Shown piece after piece: positions 1 to 6,398 of a stretch of 16,952 nucleotides of DNA. The position numbers and the translations under genes were made by a program. Where the stretch lies: contig SPCK01000008.1 of NCBI GenBank assembly GCA_004525355.1, forward strand, positions 1 through 16,952. The letters are read 5' to 3'. The notes beneath the pieces were generated by a model. The model did not search any database. It was not told the DNA's origin and saw only the letters and a list, made by a program, of their open reading frames with translations. Numbering within the stretch: position 1 is the stretch's first letter; each line of letters opens with the position of its first letter. Source of the DNA: Spirochaetales bacterium. GTDB lineage: Bacteria; Spirochaetota; Spirochaetia; Treponematales; UBA12059.

Positions 1-6
1 ACGATG

Positions 7-38
7 AAAAAAAGAAGGGCTTCAGGTCGAAGCCCTTC
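7..38 (-). terminator. Intrinsic terminator of cstA
   Basis: A perfect 10-bp stem (14-23 pairing with 29-38) with a 5-nt loop is followed on the minus strand by seven consecutive T residues (complement of the A run at 7-13). This is a textbook Rho-independent terminator oriented for the minus strand. It lies about 77 nt beyond the cstA stop codon. No T run follows the stem on the plus strand, so it should act in one direction only. Confidence 0.9.
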
Positions 39-61
39 ACGAAGTCTATACCGGATTCGTC

Positions 62-92
62 GCGAAGGCGGATCGCGATGATCCACCTTCGC
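62..92 (-). other. Second 3'-UTR stem-loop behind cstA
   Basis: A 12-bp stem (62-73 with 81-92) closes a 7-nt loop. The one non-Watson-Crick position is G-U on the minus-strand RNA but C-A on the plus strand, so the structure fits the cstA transcript. It has no U tract, so it is probably a 3'-UTR stabilising or processing hairpin just ahead of the real terminator. Confidence 0.5.
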
Positions 93-114
93 AGTTTCAA
101 ACACGTTGCAGTAC

Positions 115-1797
115 TCAGGCCGCCAGTTTCTTCTCTTTGTAGTTCTTGAGGAAGCCGGCGATCATGATGAAGTTGAGTATGAGCATGAACAGGTTGATGG
201 CTCCGACAACGCCGCCAGTGATGACGTTCATCGTCTTGGCCATGTCCACGAAGAAGGTGGGAATGATGACGATTTCATACCAGATGAGGGCTGCGGTCAC
301 CGTGACCCACAACACGACTGCGGGGATGAGTACCATCATCGTATACTTGGGATCGAGCTTCTTCTTGACCCATACGGCCACGGTCAGCATGACGACCGAT
401 GCGAGTAGCTGATTCGCGCCGGAGAATGCCGGCCACAGAATCGTGTAACCGCCGGTGCGGGCAAGGAAGAGGCCAACGAATGCGATGGTAATGGAAGCTA
501 CCCACTTGTTGCTGAATACCTTATAGACGCCCGGGTTCTTTTCCTTGAGAGGCAGGGCCATCTCCTGGATGATATAGCGACCGAGGCGGTTGGTCGTGTC
601 CAAGGTGGTCAACGCGAAGGTTGACACCCATACGGCAGCGAACAACGTCATGAAGCTCATCGGAAGGAAGGGCAGGTTCATACTGACCATCGTGGCGAAG
701 GACTGCACGAAGCGACCGAGAGCGGGAGTGGCCATCAGCTTGTCGCCCAGGGCGTATCCGCCGAAGGCCGCGATGGAGATGATGACGAGCGTGGAAAGGA
801 AGCCTTCCACGAGCATAGCGCCGTAGCCGACGAAAAGCGCGTCGGACTCTTTGGCCAGCTGCTTGGAGCTGGTACCTGAGGCAACCAGCGAATGGAACCC
901 TGAGAGGGCGCCGCAGGCAATGATAAGGGGTATCGCGGGCCACAAGGGCGTTGGCTGCCCGGCGATCAGCTTGGCGCTGAAGCTCGTGAAGGCAGGAATC
1001 GCATCAAGGGGAGCGAAGCTGATAATCGCTGAAATGCCGCCGGCGAGAAGGCCGAAGTACAGGAAGTACGACGACAGGTAATCTCGAGGCTGCAGGAGCA
1101 GGTTTACCGGCAACGTCGACGCCAGGATGATGTAGACGAGGATGATCAGGTAGTAAACATCACTGTTCCACTTGACCGGCATGGCGTTTCCGGCGATGAA
1201 AGCGACGACTATGAGGGCGAGGCCGATGAGGGTGCCGCCGCCGAGGCCGAGCTTCGTCTTGTATATGAAGTAGCCGGCTATCAGGGCCGCGACGCAGAAA
1301 AATACGAAGGAGAAGAAGACACGTCCATCACCGGCAAACTGGCTGGCGACGATGGAACCGAAGGCTGCCACGACGAGGATGCAGAGGAACAGGATGAACC
1401 AGCTGAAGGTCTTGCCGGCCTTCTTGCCGATCAGGTCCTGGGCGACGAACTGCACCGATCGGCCGTCGTAACGAACGGACGCCGCAAGCGCGAGATAGTC
1501 ATGGATCGCGCCAAGGAAGATGTTCCCGAACCAGATCCACAGGAGCCCGGGCAACCAGCCCCAGGCAACGGCCATGGCGGGTCCGGTAATTGGGCCGGCT
1601 CCGGCGATCGAAGCAAAATGGTGCCCGAAGAGCACGTACTTGTTGGTGGGTATGTAATCCACACCATCTTTCAAGCGCTCCGAAGGAGCTGCCGGTGCCG
1701 CACCGCTCTTCAGCAGTTTGTCACGTATGGTCTTGCCAAACGTGAAGTAGAACACGAAGTAGAGCGCAATCGCCGCTACCGCAATCAGTGTACTCAT
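115..1797 (-). CDS. cstA: CstA-family carbon starvation transporter
   Basis: This 560-residue polytopic inner-membrane protein belongs to the CstA/BtsT family of peptide and pyruvate:H+ transporters. The family block is plain near the N-terminus: FGHHFASIAGAGPITGPA (about residues 57-74), then WGW, an IWFGN motif and GAIHDY (about 96-101), followed by RYDGRSVQFVAQ. Many hydrophobic segments run to a short Lys-rich cytoplasmic tail. It is shorter than the E. coli protein of about 700 residues but matches the compact form found in many anaerobes. The frame is open ten codons further upstream. I chose the ATG at 1797 because AGGGGG lies 7 nt before it, and the longer start would fall almost on the predicted transcription start. 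It has its own promoter and terminator and is divergent from arcA. Peptide versus pyruvate as substrate cannot be decided from sequence. Confidence 0.95.
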   Translation of the reverse strand: MSTLIAVAAIALYFVFYFTFGKTIRDKLLKSGAAPAAPSERLKDGVDYIPTNKYVLFGHHFASIAGAGPITGPAMAVAWGWLPGLLWIWFGNIFLGAIHDYLALAASVRYDGRSVQFVAQDLIGKKAGKTFSWFILFLCILVVAAFGSIVASQFAGDGRVFFSFVFFCVAALIAGYFIYKTKLGLGGGTLIGLALIVVAFIAGNAMPVKWNSDVYYLIILVYIILASTLPVNLLLQPRDYLSSYFLYFGLLAGGISAIISFAPLDAIPAFTSFSAKLIAGQPTPLWPAIPLIIACGALSGFHSLVASGTSSKQLAKESDALFVGYGAMLVEGFLSTLVIISIAAFGGYALGDKLMATPALGRFVQSFATMVSMNLPFLPMSFMTLFAAVWVSTFALTTLDTTNRLGRYIIQEMALPLKEKNPGVYKVFSNKWVASITIAFVGLFLARTGGYTILWPAFSGANQLLASVVMLTVAVWVKKKLDPKYTMMVLIPAVVLWVTVTAALIWYEIVIIPTFFVDMAKTMNVITGGVVGAINLFMLILNFIMIAGFLKNYKEKKLAA

Positions 1798-1840
1798 ACT
1801 GCATCCCCCTAATAAGAAGTGAGTCATTCAATACACGCGT

Positions 1841-1870
1841 ATCATATGCCTGACAGTTCCAATATGTCAA
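1841..1870 (-). promoter_or_regulatory. Sigma-70-type promoter of cstA
   Basis: On the minus strand a consensus -35 box TTGACA (complement of 1865-1870) is separated by 18 nt from TATGAT (complement of 1841-1846), a 5/6 match to the -10 consensus. Transcription should start near 1834, giving a 5' leader of about 37 nt. An inverted repeat, TGACA/TGTCA with a 9-nt gap (1851-1869), sits in the spacer and overlaps the -35 box. It could be an operator. Confidence 0.75.
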
Positions 1871-1917
1871 TAATTTTTGATGTTGTGGCCGATTCCCCCA
1901 TAGCGGGACCGGCACAC

Positions 1918-1946
1918 TTGCTAATGGCTGCCTTGTTTGTTATCCT
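1918..1946 (+). promoter_or_regulatory. Possible weak promoter of arcA
   Basis: TTGCTA (1918-1923) and TATCCT (1941-1946) are spaced by 17 nt upstream of arcA. Both match the consensus only partly (4/6 each). It is listed because arcA must start transcription within this 170-bp divergent gap and nothing better is visible. An activator-dependent promoter is equally possible. Confidence 0.3.
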
Positions 1947-1967
1947 TCAGCCGCAAAGGGAGGTTTC

Positions 1968-3215
1968 ATGAACAGGAGGTTGAATATTCATTCGGAGACC
2001 GGGCGTCTCCGTCGCGTCATCGTTCATACGCCCGGTCCGGAAGTAGAAGCCATGCGCCCGAGCAAGGCTGAAGAGGACCTGTACAACGACATCATACCCA
2101 TGGACATCGTGCAGGCGGAACATGCCGTGCTCACGGGATTCCTGTCCCGCGTGGCGATCGTGCACGAAGTGTCGAGCCTTCTGGAAGAGAGCCTTGCGAG
2201 CGCTGAAGCGCGCTCGGCCTTTGCGCTGATGCTGAGCGACCATTTCGGAGTTGCGAATCGTTTCGATGATCTGGCGGCCATGGACGCCCCGACGCTCGCG
2301 ATCGCGGCGATCCGCGGCCTGCCCTCCAGGCATGCTCGCCTGGAAGATTTCCTTCGAGACCGCGAGTACGATATCCAACCCCTGCCCAACATGTACTTCA
2401 TGCGCGACGCGGCCGTGGTCTATCGCGACCGTTCGATCTCGCCCGCGATGCGCTTCCCCGTGCGCCGTACAGAAGCCCTCATCCATCGCTTCATCTTCGA
2501 CCACCATCCGGATTTCCATGGCGCGGGCCGCCTGCTGGACGGGCCCGCTCTGGTGCGCGAGGGCTTCTCCATCGAGGGCGGCGATTTCCAGGCCCTGGGC
2601 AAGAACGTCGTAGCGATCGGCATCTCGGAGCGCACCAGCGCCGCAGCCGTCGACACCATCGCAGGCTCATTGACGGAATGCTACTCCGAGCCGTTCACCG
2701 TGTTCGCCGTCGAGCTTCCCGTGGCCAGGGCCACCATTCACCTGGACATGGTCTTTACCGTGATCGATCGCGACGCATGTCTGATATACAAGCCGGTTAT
2801 TATGGGTCCGAGGCGCGCCAGGGTCGCGCGCATAGACGTGTCACCAGGCAAGGAGCCGCACATTTCGGAGGTCCCTTCCCTCCTGGAAGGCTTGAAGGCA
2901 GCGGGAATGGATCTGGAACCCGTTTTCACCGGTGGGGTAGATCCGATTCGCCAGGAACGGGAACAGTGGCTTTCCGGGGCAAACTCATTCTCGTTCGCTC
3001 CCGGCAAGATACTCGTCTATTCGTGCAACATGCATACCGTGGACGCCCTGTCCGCTGCCGGCTTCGAGTTCCGGCAGGCGCGGGATATCCTGGCGGACAA
3101 CGAGGATCCGTTCTCGTTCAAGCGGCTGGTTGTTGGATTCGACGGTGTTGAACTCGCGCGCGGTGGCGGCGGGGCTCGCTGCATGACCTGTCCCGTCGAG
3201 AGGGACGAGCTGTAG
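1968..3215 (+). CDS. arcA: Arginine deiminase
   Basis: This enzyme hydrolyses L-arginine to L-citrulline and ammonia, the first step of the arginine deiminase pathway, in the cytoplasm. The 415 residues match the usual family length of about 410. The guanidino-modifying catalytic set is complete: Asp147 in NMYFMRD, Glu203 in IEGGDF, His258 and Asp260 in HLDMVFT, and the nucleophile Cys405 in the C-terminal GGGGARCMTCP. The N-terminus (NIHSETGRLRRVIVHTPG) is also typical. The start is fixed by GGGAGG (1958-1963) 4 nt before the ATG. No ornithine carbamoyltransferase, carbamate kinase or arginine/ornithine antiporter gene lies in the window, so the rest of the pathway is elsewhere or citrulline has another fate. 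The downstream neighbour is a decayed aromatic-biosynthesis gene, so any original operon may have been rearranged. Confidence 0.95.
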   Translation: MNRRLNIHSETGRLRRVIVHTPGPEVEAMRPSKAEEDLYNDIIPMDIVQAEHAVLTGFLSRVAIVHEVSSLLEESLASAEARSAFALMLSDHFGVANRFDDLAAMDAPTLAIAAIRGLPSRHARLEDFLRDREYDIQPLPNMYFMRDAAVVYRDRSISPAMRFPVRRTEALIHRFIFDHHPDFHGAGRLLDGPALVREGFSIEGGDFQALGKNVVAIGISERTSAAAVDTIAGSLTECYSEPFTVFAVELPVARATIHLDMVFTVIDRDACLIYKPVIMGPRRARVARIDVSPGKEPHISEVPSLLEGLKAAGMDLEPVFTGGVDPIRQEREQWLSGANSFSFAPGKILVYSCNMHTVDALSAAGFEFRQARDILADNEDPFSFKRLVVGFDGVELARGGGGARCMTCPVERDEL

Positions 3216-3235
3216 CGGCAAGGCCACATTGCCGC
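3215..3235 (+). other. Stem-loop at the arcA stop codon
   Basis: A 7-bp stem (3215-3221 with 3229-3235) with a 7-nt loop begins on the last base of the arcA stop codon. No T run follows, so it is not a canonical intrinsic terminator. It could be a weak transcript end or an mRNA-stabilising hairpin. Confidence 0.3.
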
Positions 3236-3250
3236 GGCCGCGCGACACTC

Positions 3251-3628
3251 GGGCCGAATTGCCCCTGGACGGGTAATCATCTGCCCCATGTAATCCTGCG
3301 CGGGTCCGATACGGGACCGAACTGGCAGTCCGCCTCCCGACTGGCGGAGCGCATGAAGGCGGCAGGCCTGATGCCCTCCATCATCCTGGACGCGTCGCAC
3401 GGGAATTCCGGAGGCGATCCTCGCATGCAGGGACTTGTGGCCCTCTCGGCCCTGGACTTCAGGAAACGTGGCGTCCCGGTTCGTGGCATCATGCTCGAAT
3501 CGTACCTGGAAGAGGGTCGCCAGGACCTGATCGCCGGGCAAGTACAGTCGCCGCGTCTGTCGATCACGGACGCATGCCTTGGAATGAAAGAGACGGCCTC
3601 GATCCTGGGCAATCTGACGGGAAAATAA
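3251..3628 (+). pseudogene. Remnant of class I DAHP synthase (C-terminal third)
   Basis: An open frame ending at TAA 3626-3628 encodes the last 115-120 residues of a class I 3-deoxy-7-phosphoheptulonate synthase (AroF/AroG/AroH type, first step of the shikimate pathway). Recognisable homology begins near 3272. The blocks in order are HVILRG, GPNW, ILDASHGNS, GIMLESYLEEG and LSITDACLG. They correspond to the C-terminal half of the barrel, with the metal ligands His (DASH), Glu (LES) and Asp (TDA) kept. The N-terminal two thirds, which carry the metal-binding Cys and the substrate lysines and arginines, are absent. The frame stays open upstream to arcA but loses all resemblance. No start codon with a ribosome-binding site is visible; an ATG at 3353 is simply an internal Met. 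I read it as a deletion remnant. A misassembly that removed the 5' part is the main alternative. Confidence 0.82.
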
Positions 3629-3651
3629 AAAACCGCCCCGAAAGGAGCGGT
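3622..3651 (-). terminator. Intrinsic terminator of the ferredoxin gene
   Basis: An 8-bp stem (3632-3639 with 3644-3651) closes a 4-nt loop. On the minus strand all eight pairs form, one of them G-U, and TTTTTT-A-TTTT follows. On the plus strand one pair becomes a C-A mismatch and no T run follows. It therefore terminates the minus-strand ferredoxin transcript about 40 nt past its stop. Its T tract overlaps the stop codon of the DAHP synthase remnant. Confidence 0.88.
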
Positions 3652-3692
3652 CATTCTGTGTCGAGCGGTCATGCCGTCCGGCATCAAACCCA

Positions 3693-3863
3693 TTATGCCT
3701 GGATTATGGCTTCGGTGGGGCAGACAGCGGCGCAGGAGCCGCAATCGGTACATAGGTCAGGATCAATCCAGCGAAGGCCGTTCTTCTCGCTTATGGCCTC
3801 CACCGGGCACTCGGCATCGCAAGCGCCACAATTCACGCATGCATCGGTAACCTTGTATGCCAT
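3693..3863 (-). CDS. 2[4Fe-4S] ferredoxin
   Basis: This 56-residue clostridial-type ferredoxin is a soluble low-potential electron carrier for enzymes such as pyruvate:ferredoxin oxidoreductase and hydrogenases. Two CxxCxxCxxxCP motifs are complete: Cys9/12/15/19 and Cys38/41/44/48. They sit in two symmetric halves that are the hallmark of the family, and each C-terminal Cys is followed by Pro and then EAI. The ATG at 3863 is chosen because AAGGAGA (complement of 3871-3877) lies 7 nt upstream. A much longer frame continues upstream, but it would run through the promoter region and encodes nothing recognisable. The gene appears monocistronic, with its own promoter and terminator. Its presence suggests an anaerobic or fermentative metabolism. 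Confidence 0.96.
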   Translation of the reverse strand: MAYKVTDACVNCGACDAECPVEAISEKNGLRWIDPDLCTDCGSCAAVCPTEAIIQA

Positions 3864-3897
3864 GGTAGGATCTCCTTGTAAATTGCTTGGTGCAGGT

Positions 3898-3926
3898 ATA
3901 GTAGCATAGCCAATGCTGCGATGCAA
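3898..3926 (-). promoter_or_regulatory. Putative promoter of the ferredoxin gene
   Basis: On the minus strand TTGCAT (complement of 3921-3926) and TACTAT (complement of 3898-3903) are separated by 17 nt. Each matches its consensus at 4 of 6 positions. The predicted start near 3891 would leave a leader of about 28 nt containing the ribosome-binding site. The rest of 3927-4023 holds nothing else I can identify. Confidence 0.5.
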
Positions 3927-4023
3927 TACGTATGTACATCCGGCGTGCACAGGCGATTCGTACGCATGATCCGTGACTTTCTCACTGCAGAACGCGAGCG
4001 TCTGTGGCCGCACGACGGTTGCA

Positions 4024-4479
4024 TCATTCGGCCGGGTAGCCTCGGATATCCACTGAGCTCTCCCCGGCGGAATCCAGGTCTTCCTGCATGTAGCTGCGCA
4101 GCTGCCTTTTGCGCCTCCGATCGGTACCGCGGCTGTCATCTTGAAAGTGCATGCCCTTGAACAGGATCGTGCACAGAGCAAGCAGACCCCAGGCCTGCCA
4201 GTAATCCAGGCGCTTGAGCCCAAAGATGTCCGGCATCAACCAGTTCCACAAGAGCATGACGATCCAGCCAAAGAGGGCAAGCAACCCGATCCCGAGGAGA
4301 GCGAATCCGATCCCCCACAGGATTTTCTGGGGAAGGCTGCGGTCTTCCCACCAGGTGTCCATGTCGAATCCGTGTCTATCATCCTTGCAGGGACGCGGGG
4401 ATCCACTCCCTGACGTATCCAAACCGCCAAGACCGGCATTATCTCTGATACCGCCGTGGGCATTACTTGAATCAGACAT
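4024..4479 (-). CDS. Small two-helix membrane protein next to sigma factor
   Basis: This 151-residue protein has no enzymatic motif. A polar N-terminus of about 50 residues, rich in Gly, Ser and Asp, is followed by a hydrophobic helix (about residues 53-82, ending in LLWNWLMP). A short linker with the sequence DIFGLKRL comes next, then a second hydrophobic stretch beginning YWQAWGLLALCTILF (about 93-107). The C-terminal tail of about 40 residues is strongly charged and probably cytoplasmic. The WNWLMP...FGL...WQAWGLL pattern resembles a small membrane-protein family often seen near regulatory genes; I cannot name a function. The start is set by AAGGAGG (complement of 4485-4491) 5 nt upstream. 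It follows the sigma factor gene by 66 nt on the same strand, so the two are probably cotranscribed. A role in sensing or restraining the sigma factor is speculation based on position only. Confidence 0.75.
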   Translation of the reverse strand: MSDSSNAHGGIRDNAGLGGLDTSGSGSPRPCKDDRHGFDMDTWWEDRSLPQKILWGIGFALLGIGLLALFGWIVMLLWNWLMPDIFGLKRLDYWQAWGLLALCTILFKGMHFQDDSRGTDRRRKRQLRSYMQEDLDSAGESSVDIRGYPAE

Positions 4480-4545
4480 ATCATTCCTCCTTCGGGTCCA
4501 ACCCGATAGTGCTCTCGGACCGGACCATTGCCCGGTTCCGTTCCT

Positions 4546-5100
4546 TCATTCTTCGATCCAGTGCCTCAGAGCGCGGGAGAGATTTCGCAGGGCATAGCGT
4601 TTTCGTGCTGTAAGGGTGTCAATGCTTTCGCCCGTAGCTTCCGCTATTTCCCGGAACGTCAGGCCACCGAATACCTGGGCTTCCGCCACTCGGCGTTGAC
4701 TGGCAGGCAAGACGCGCAAGGCGTCATTCAGAGCACCCATCAGGCTGTCCCTGACAAAAGCATCCAGGGGATTCAGACCGACGTCACTGATGATCTCCTG
4801 CAGAACGACTTCGGCCACATCCGTTTCGCCGGATTTGGTGCGCACCCGCTCATGCCGCCAGGTATCGATCAGCCGCCTGGTGAACAGTGAATTGATCCAG
4901 GCCGGAAGATTGCGGATGCTTGCTACCAGGGGCAGATGTTCCATTGCCTCGGCATAGACGTCGTGCACAAGATCCTCAGCATCTTCCAGACTGCGTCCGG
5001 CGGCGCGCATGCGGGCCAGAAACCTAGACTTTTCGCTCTTGTAGACCTTTTCAAGTTGAGTATGGGAATCACTGTGTTCTCTTGGCCGATCATTGTTCAT
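4546..5100 (-). CDS. ECF-type RNA polymerase sigma factor
   Basis: This 184-residue protein has the two-domain layout of extracytoplasmic-function sigma factors. The sigma-2 domain (about residues 17-90) contains the region 2.2 block DAEDLVHDVYAEA and a region 2.3/2.4-like IDTWRHERVR. The sigma-4 domain (about 122-180) contains LPASQRRV, the helix-turn-helix segment LTFREIAEATGES, and the recognition-helix stretch DTLTARKRYALRNL. It would direct RNA polymerase to a small regulon, perhaps an envelope-stress one. The start is uncertain. I use the ATG at 5100, but no Shine-Dalgarno sequence precedes it; a TTG three codons upstream is no better. It is followed by the membrane-protein gene. No classical zinc-binding anti-sigma gene is visible nearby. 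Confidence 0.9.
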   Translation of the reverse strand: MNNDRPREHSDSHTQLEKVYKSEKSRFLARMRAAGRSLEDAEDLVHDVYAEAMEHLPLVASIRNLPAWINSLFTRRLIDTWRHERVRTKSGETDVAEVVLQEIISDVGLNPLDAFVRDSLMGALNDALRVLPASQRRVAEAQVFGGLTFREIAEATGESIDTLTARKRYALRNLSRALRHWIEE

Positions 5101-5205
5101 GGTATTCAAACATATCGACGAACGGGGCGCGCTTTTGGTGTACCTGTTTTCTTATTTACCTGGCGCCATGGCCCCGCGGATCCTCAAGACAGTCCTCGCG
5201 AGGGC

Positions 5206-6345
5206 TCACGCACCAAGCTCGCGCGCCAGGAAACGGGCCACGTCGTCGGTGCCCGGCTTCATCCTGAGTTCGGCCAGGTTCCGTACGCAGGATTCCAGCG
5301 CGTTGCCCTCGGCGATATCCTTCATGACCCTTCCGAGCGAGAAAAGCGTGGGACAATAGTAGCCGATCTTGTAGTCAAGCACGAAATTGATAATGTACCG
5401 ATCGTTGTACGTCGCCCATTCGGTCAGTACTACGGGCTTGTTGAGGAAAAACGATTCCATCGCGGTCGAGGCGCCGGCCTTGCCGATCACCGCGTCGCAG
5501 GATGCTACAAGTTCGTTCATGTTGGTAACATAGCCGAGGGAAATGATCTTGGTGCGCTTGGACAGACCGACGAGCTTGTCCATGCGTTTCTTCGTACCTG
5601 GGTTCTTGCCTGAGACAACGATGACATTGAGCGGGAGATTCAGCAGTGTAATGGCTTCGATGAACAGGTAGACCTTGCCTATGCCTTGCCCGCCCGCGGT
5701 GATCAGCACTGTCTTCTTGTCCGGATCGAGCTCGAGCTGCCGCTTGACCGGCTCGATGTCCACAGGCAGGTCCATGAACTTCCTGTTGATGGGAAAACCG
5801 ATGATGCGGATATTCCGCTCGCTTATACCATGTTTGAGCAGGCGTTGCTTCGAGCGCTCGGTGGCGACAAGAATCATGTCGGCGCCTTCATCGGCCCACC
5901 ACGCGTACCCATCGAAGGGATCGACCACGTAGGCGATGATCTTGCACTTGAGGTCGAATAATTCCCGCGCCTTCACCGCGATGTACAGGCACAGCGGATG
6001 AGTGGCGAAAATCAGGTCAGGGGCGGCTTTATGTAGATAATCCACTCCCTTGTCAACGAAATCCTTGAATATGAGGTTCAGGTAATCCTTGTTCTCGCCG
6101 GCCAGTTCCATAAGCAGGTACCCGATGCGGACCGATGCAGGAAAAGCCAGCGCGAAGTCCCACGATCGCTTGAGCTGCTCGTCGATAACCAGGGCTCCGC
6201 TTTCCTTGGCGAAGTCGATGATATCGATGCGGAACCGATCGGGATACAATTGGTCGAGCGCTTCCCTGACCGCGATCGCCGGAGCCTTGTGACCGAAGCC
6301 GACTTCGAGCATCGTCATCAGTATCTTGGGTTTTTCGCCTTGCAT
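5206..6345 (-). CDS. MGDG-synthase-like glycosyltransferase (GT-B)
   Basis: This 379-residue protein resembles monogalactosyldiacylglycerol synthases and processive diacylglycerol glucosyltransferases. These peripheral membrane enzymes move a sugar from a nucleotide-sugar donor to diacylglycerol. The N-terminal acceptor domain starts with EVGFGHKAPA (about residues 14-23, equivalent to the family's GGGH segment) and includes VVDPFDGYAWW (about 140-150) and DMILVATE. The C-terminal donor domain has VLITAGGQGIGK (about 213-224) and GKAGASTAMES (about 288-298), the usual nucleotide-sugar loop. There is no signal peptide. I chose the ATG at 6345 because GAAGG lies 5 nt before it; the frame is open further upstream only into the neighbouring gene. 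A second glycosyltransferase ends 53 nt upstream, so the two form a probable operon. Donor sugar and acceptor cannot be read from sequence. Confidence 0.85.
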   Translation of the reverse strand: MQGEKPKILMTMLEVGFGHKAPAIAVREALDQLYPDRFRIDIIDFAKESGALVIDEQLKRSWDFALAFPASVRIGYLLMELAGENKDYLNLIFKDFVDKGVDYLHKAAPDLIFATHPLCLYIAVKARELFDLKCKIIAYVVDPFDGYAWWADEGADMILVATERSKQRLLKHGISERNIRIIGFPINRKFMDLPVDIEPVKRQLELDPDKKTVLITAGGQGIGKVYLFIEAITLLNLPLNVIVVSGKNPGTKKRMDKLVGLSKRTKIISLGYVTNMNELVASCDAVIGKAGASTAMESFFLNKPVVLTEWATYNDRYIINFVLDYKIGYYCPTLFSLGRVMKDIAEGNALESCVRNLAELRMKPGTDDVARFLARELGA

Positions 6346-6398
6346 ACAACCTTCAGTATACCGCTGTTTTCGGCATGTCGACAAACGCCCCCGCCGAG

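Noticed and set aside
3183..3212. The C-terminal Cys-Met-Thr-Cys of arginine deiminase as an unusual extra cysteine
   Set aside because: From memory the same motif occurs in Pseudomonas-type arginine deiminases, so it is a normal variant rather than a novelty.
3632..3651. The hairpin as a terminator for arcA or the aro remnant on the plus strand
   Set aside because: On the plus strand the stem has a C-A mismatch and no T run follows. All features favour the minus strand.
3864..4223. Long N-terminal extension of the ferredoxin frame
   Set aside because: It would run through the predicted promoter and into the neighbouring gene. The 56-residue form with a good ribosome-binding site is exactly the normal ferredoxin size.
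4936..5613. A 225-codon plus-strand frame spanning the sigma factor start and the glycosyltransferase 3' end
   Set aside because: It is antisense to two recognisable genes and has no motif of its own.
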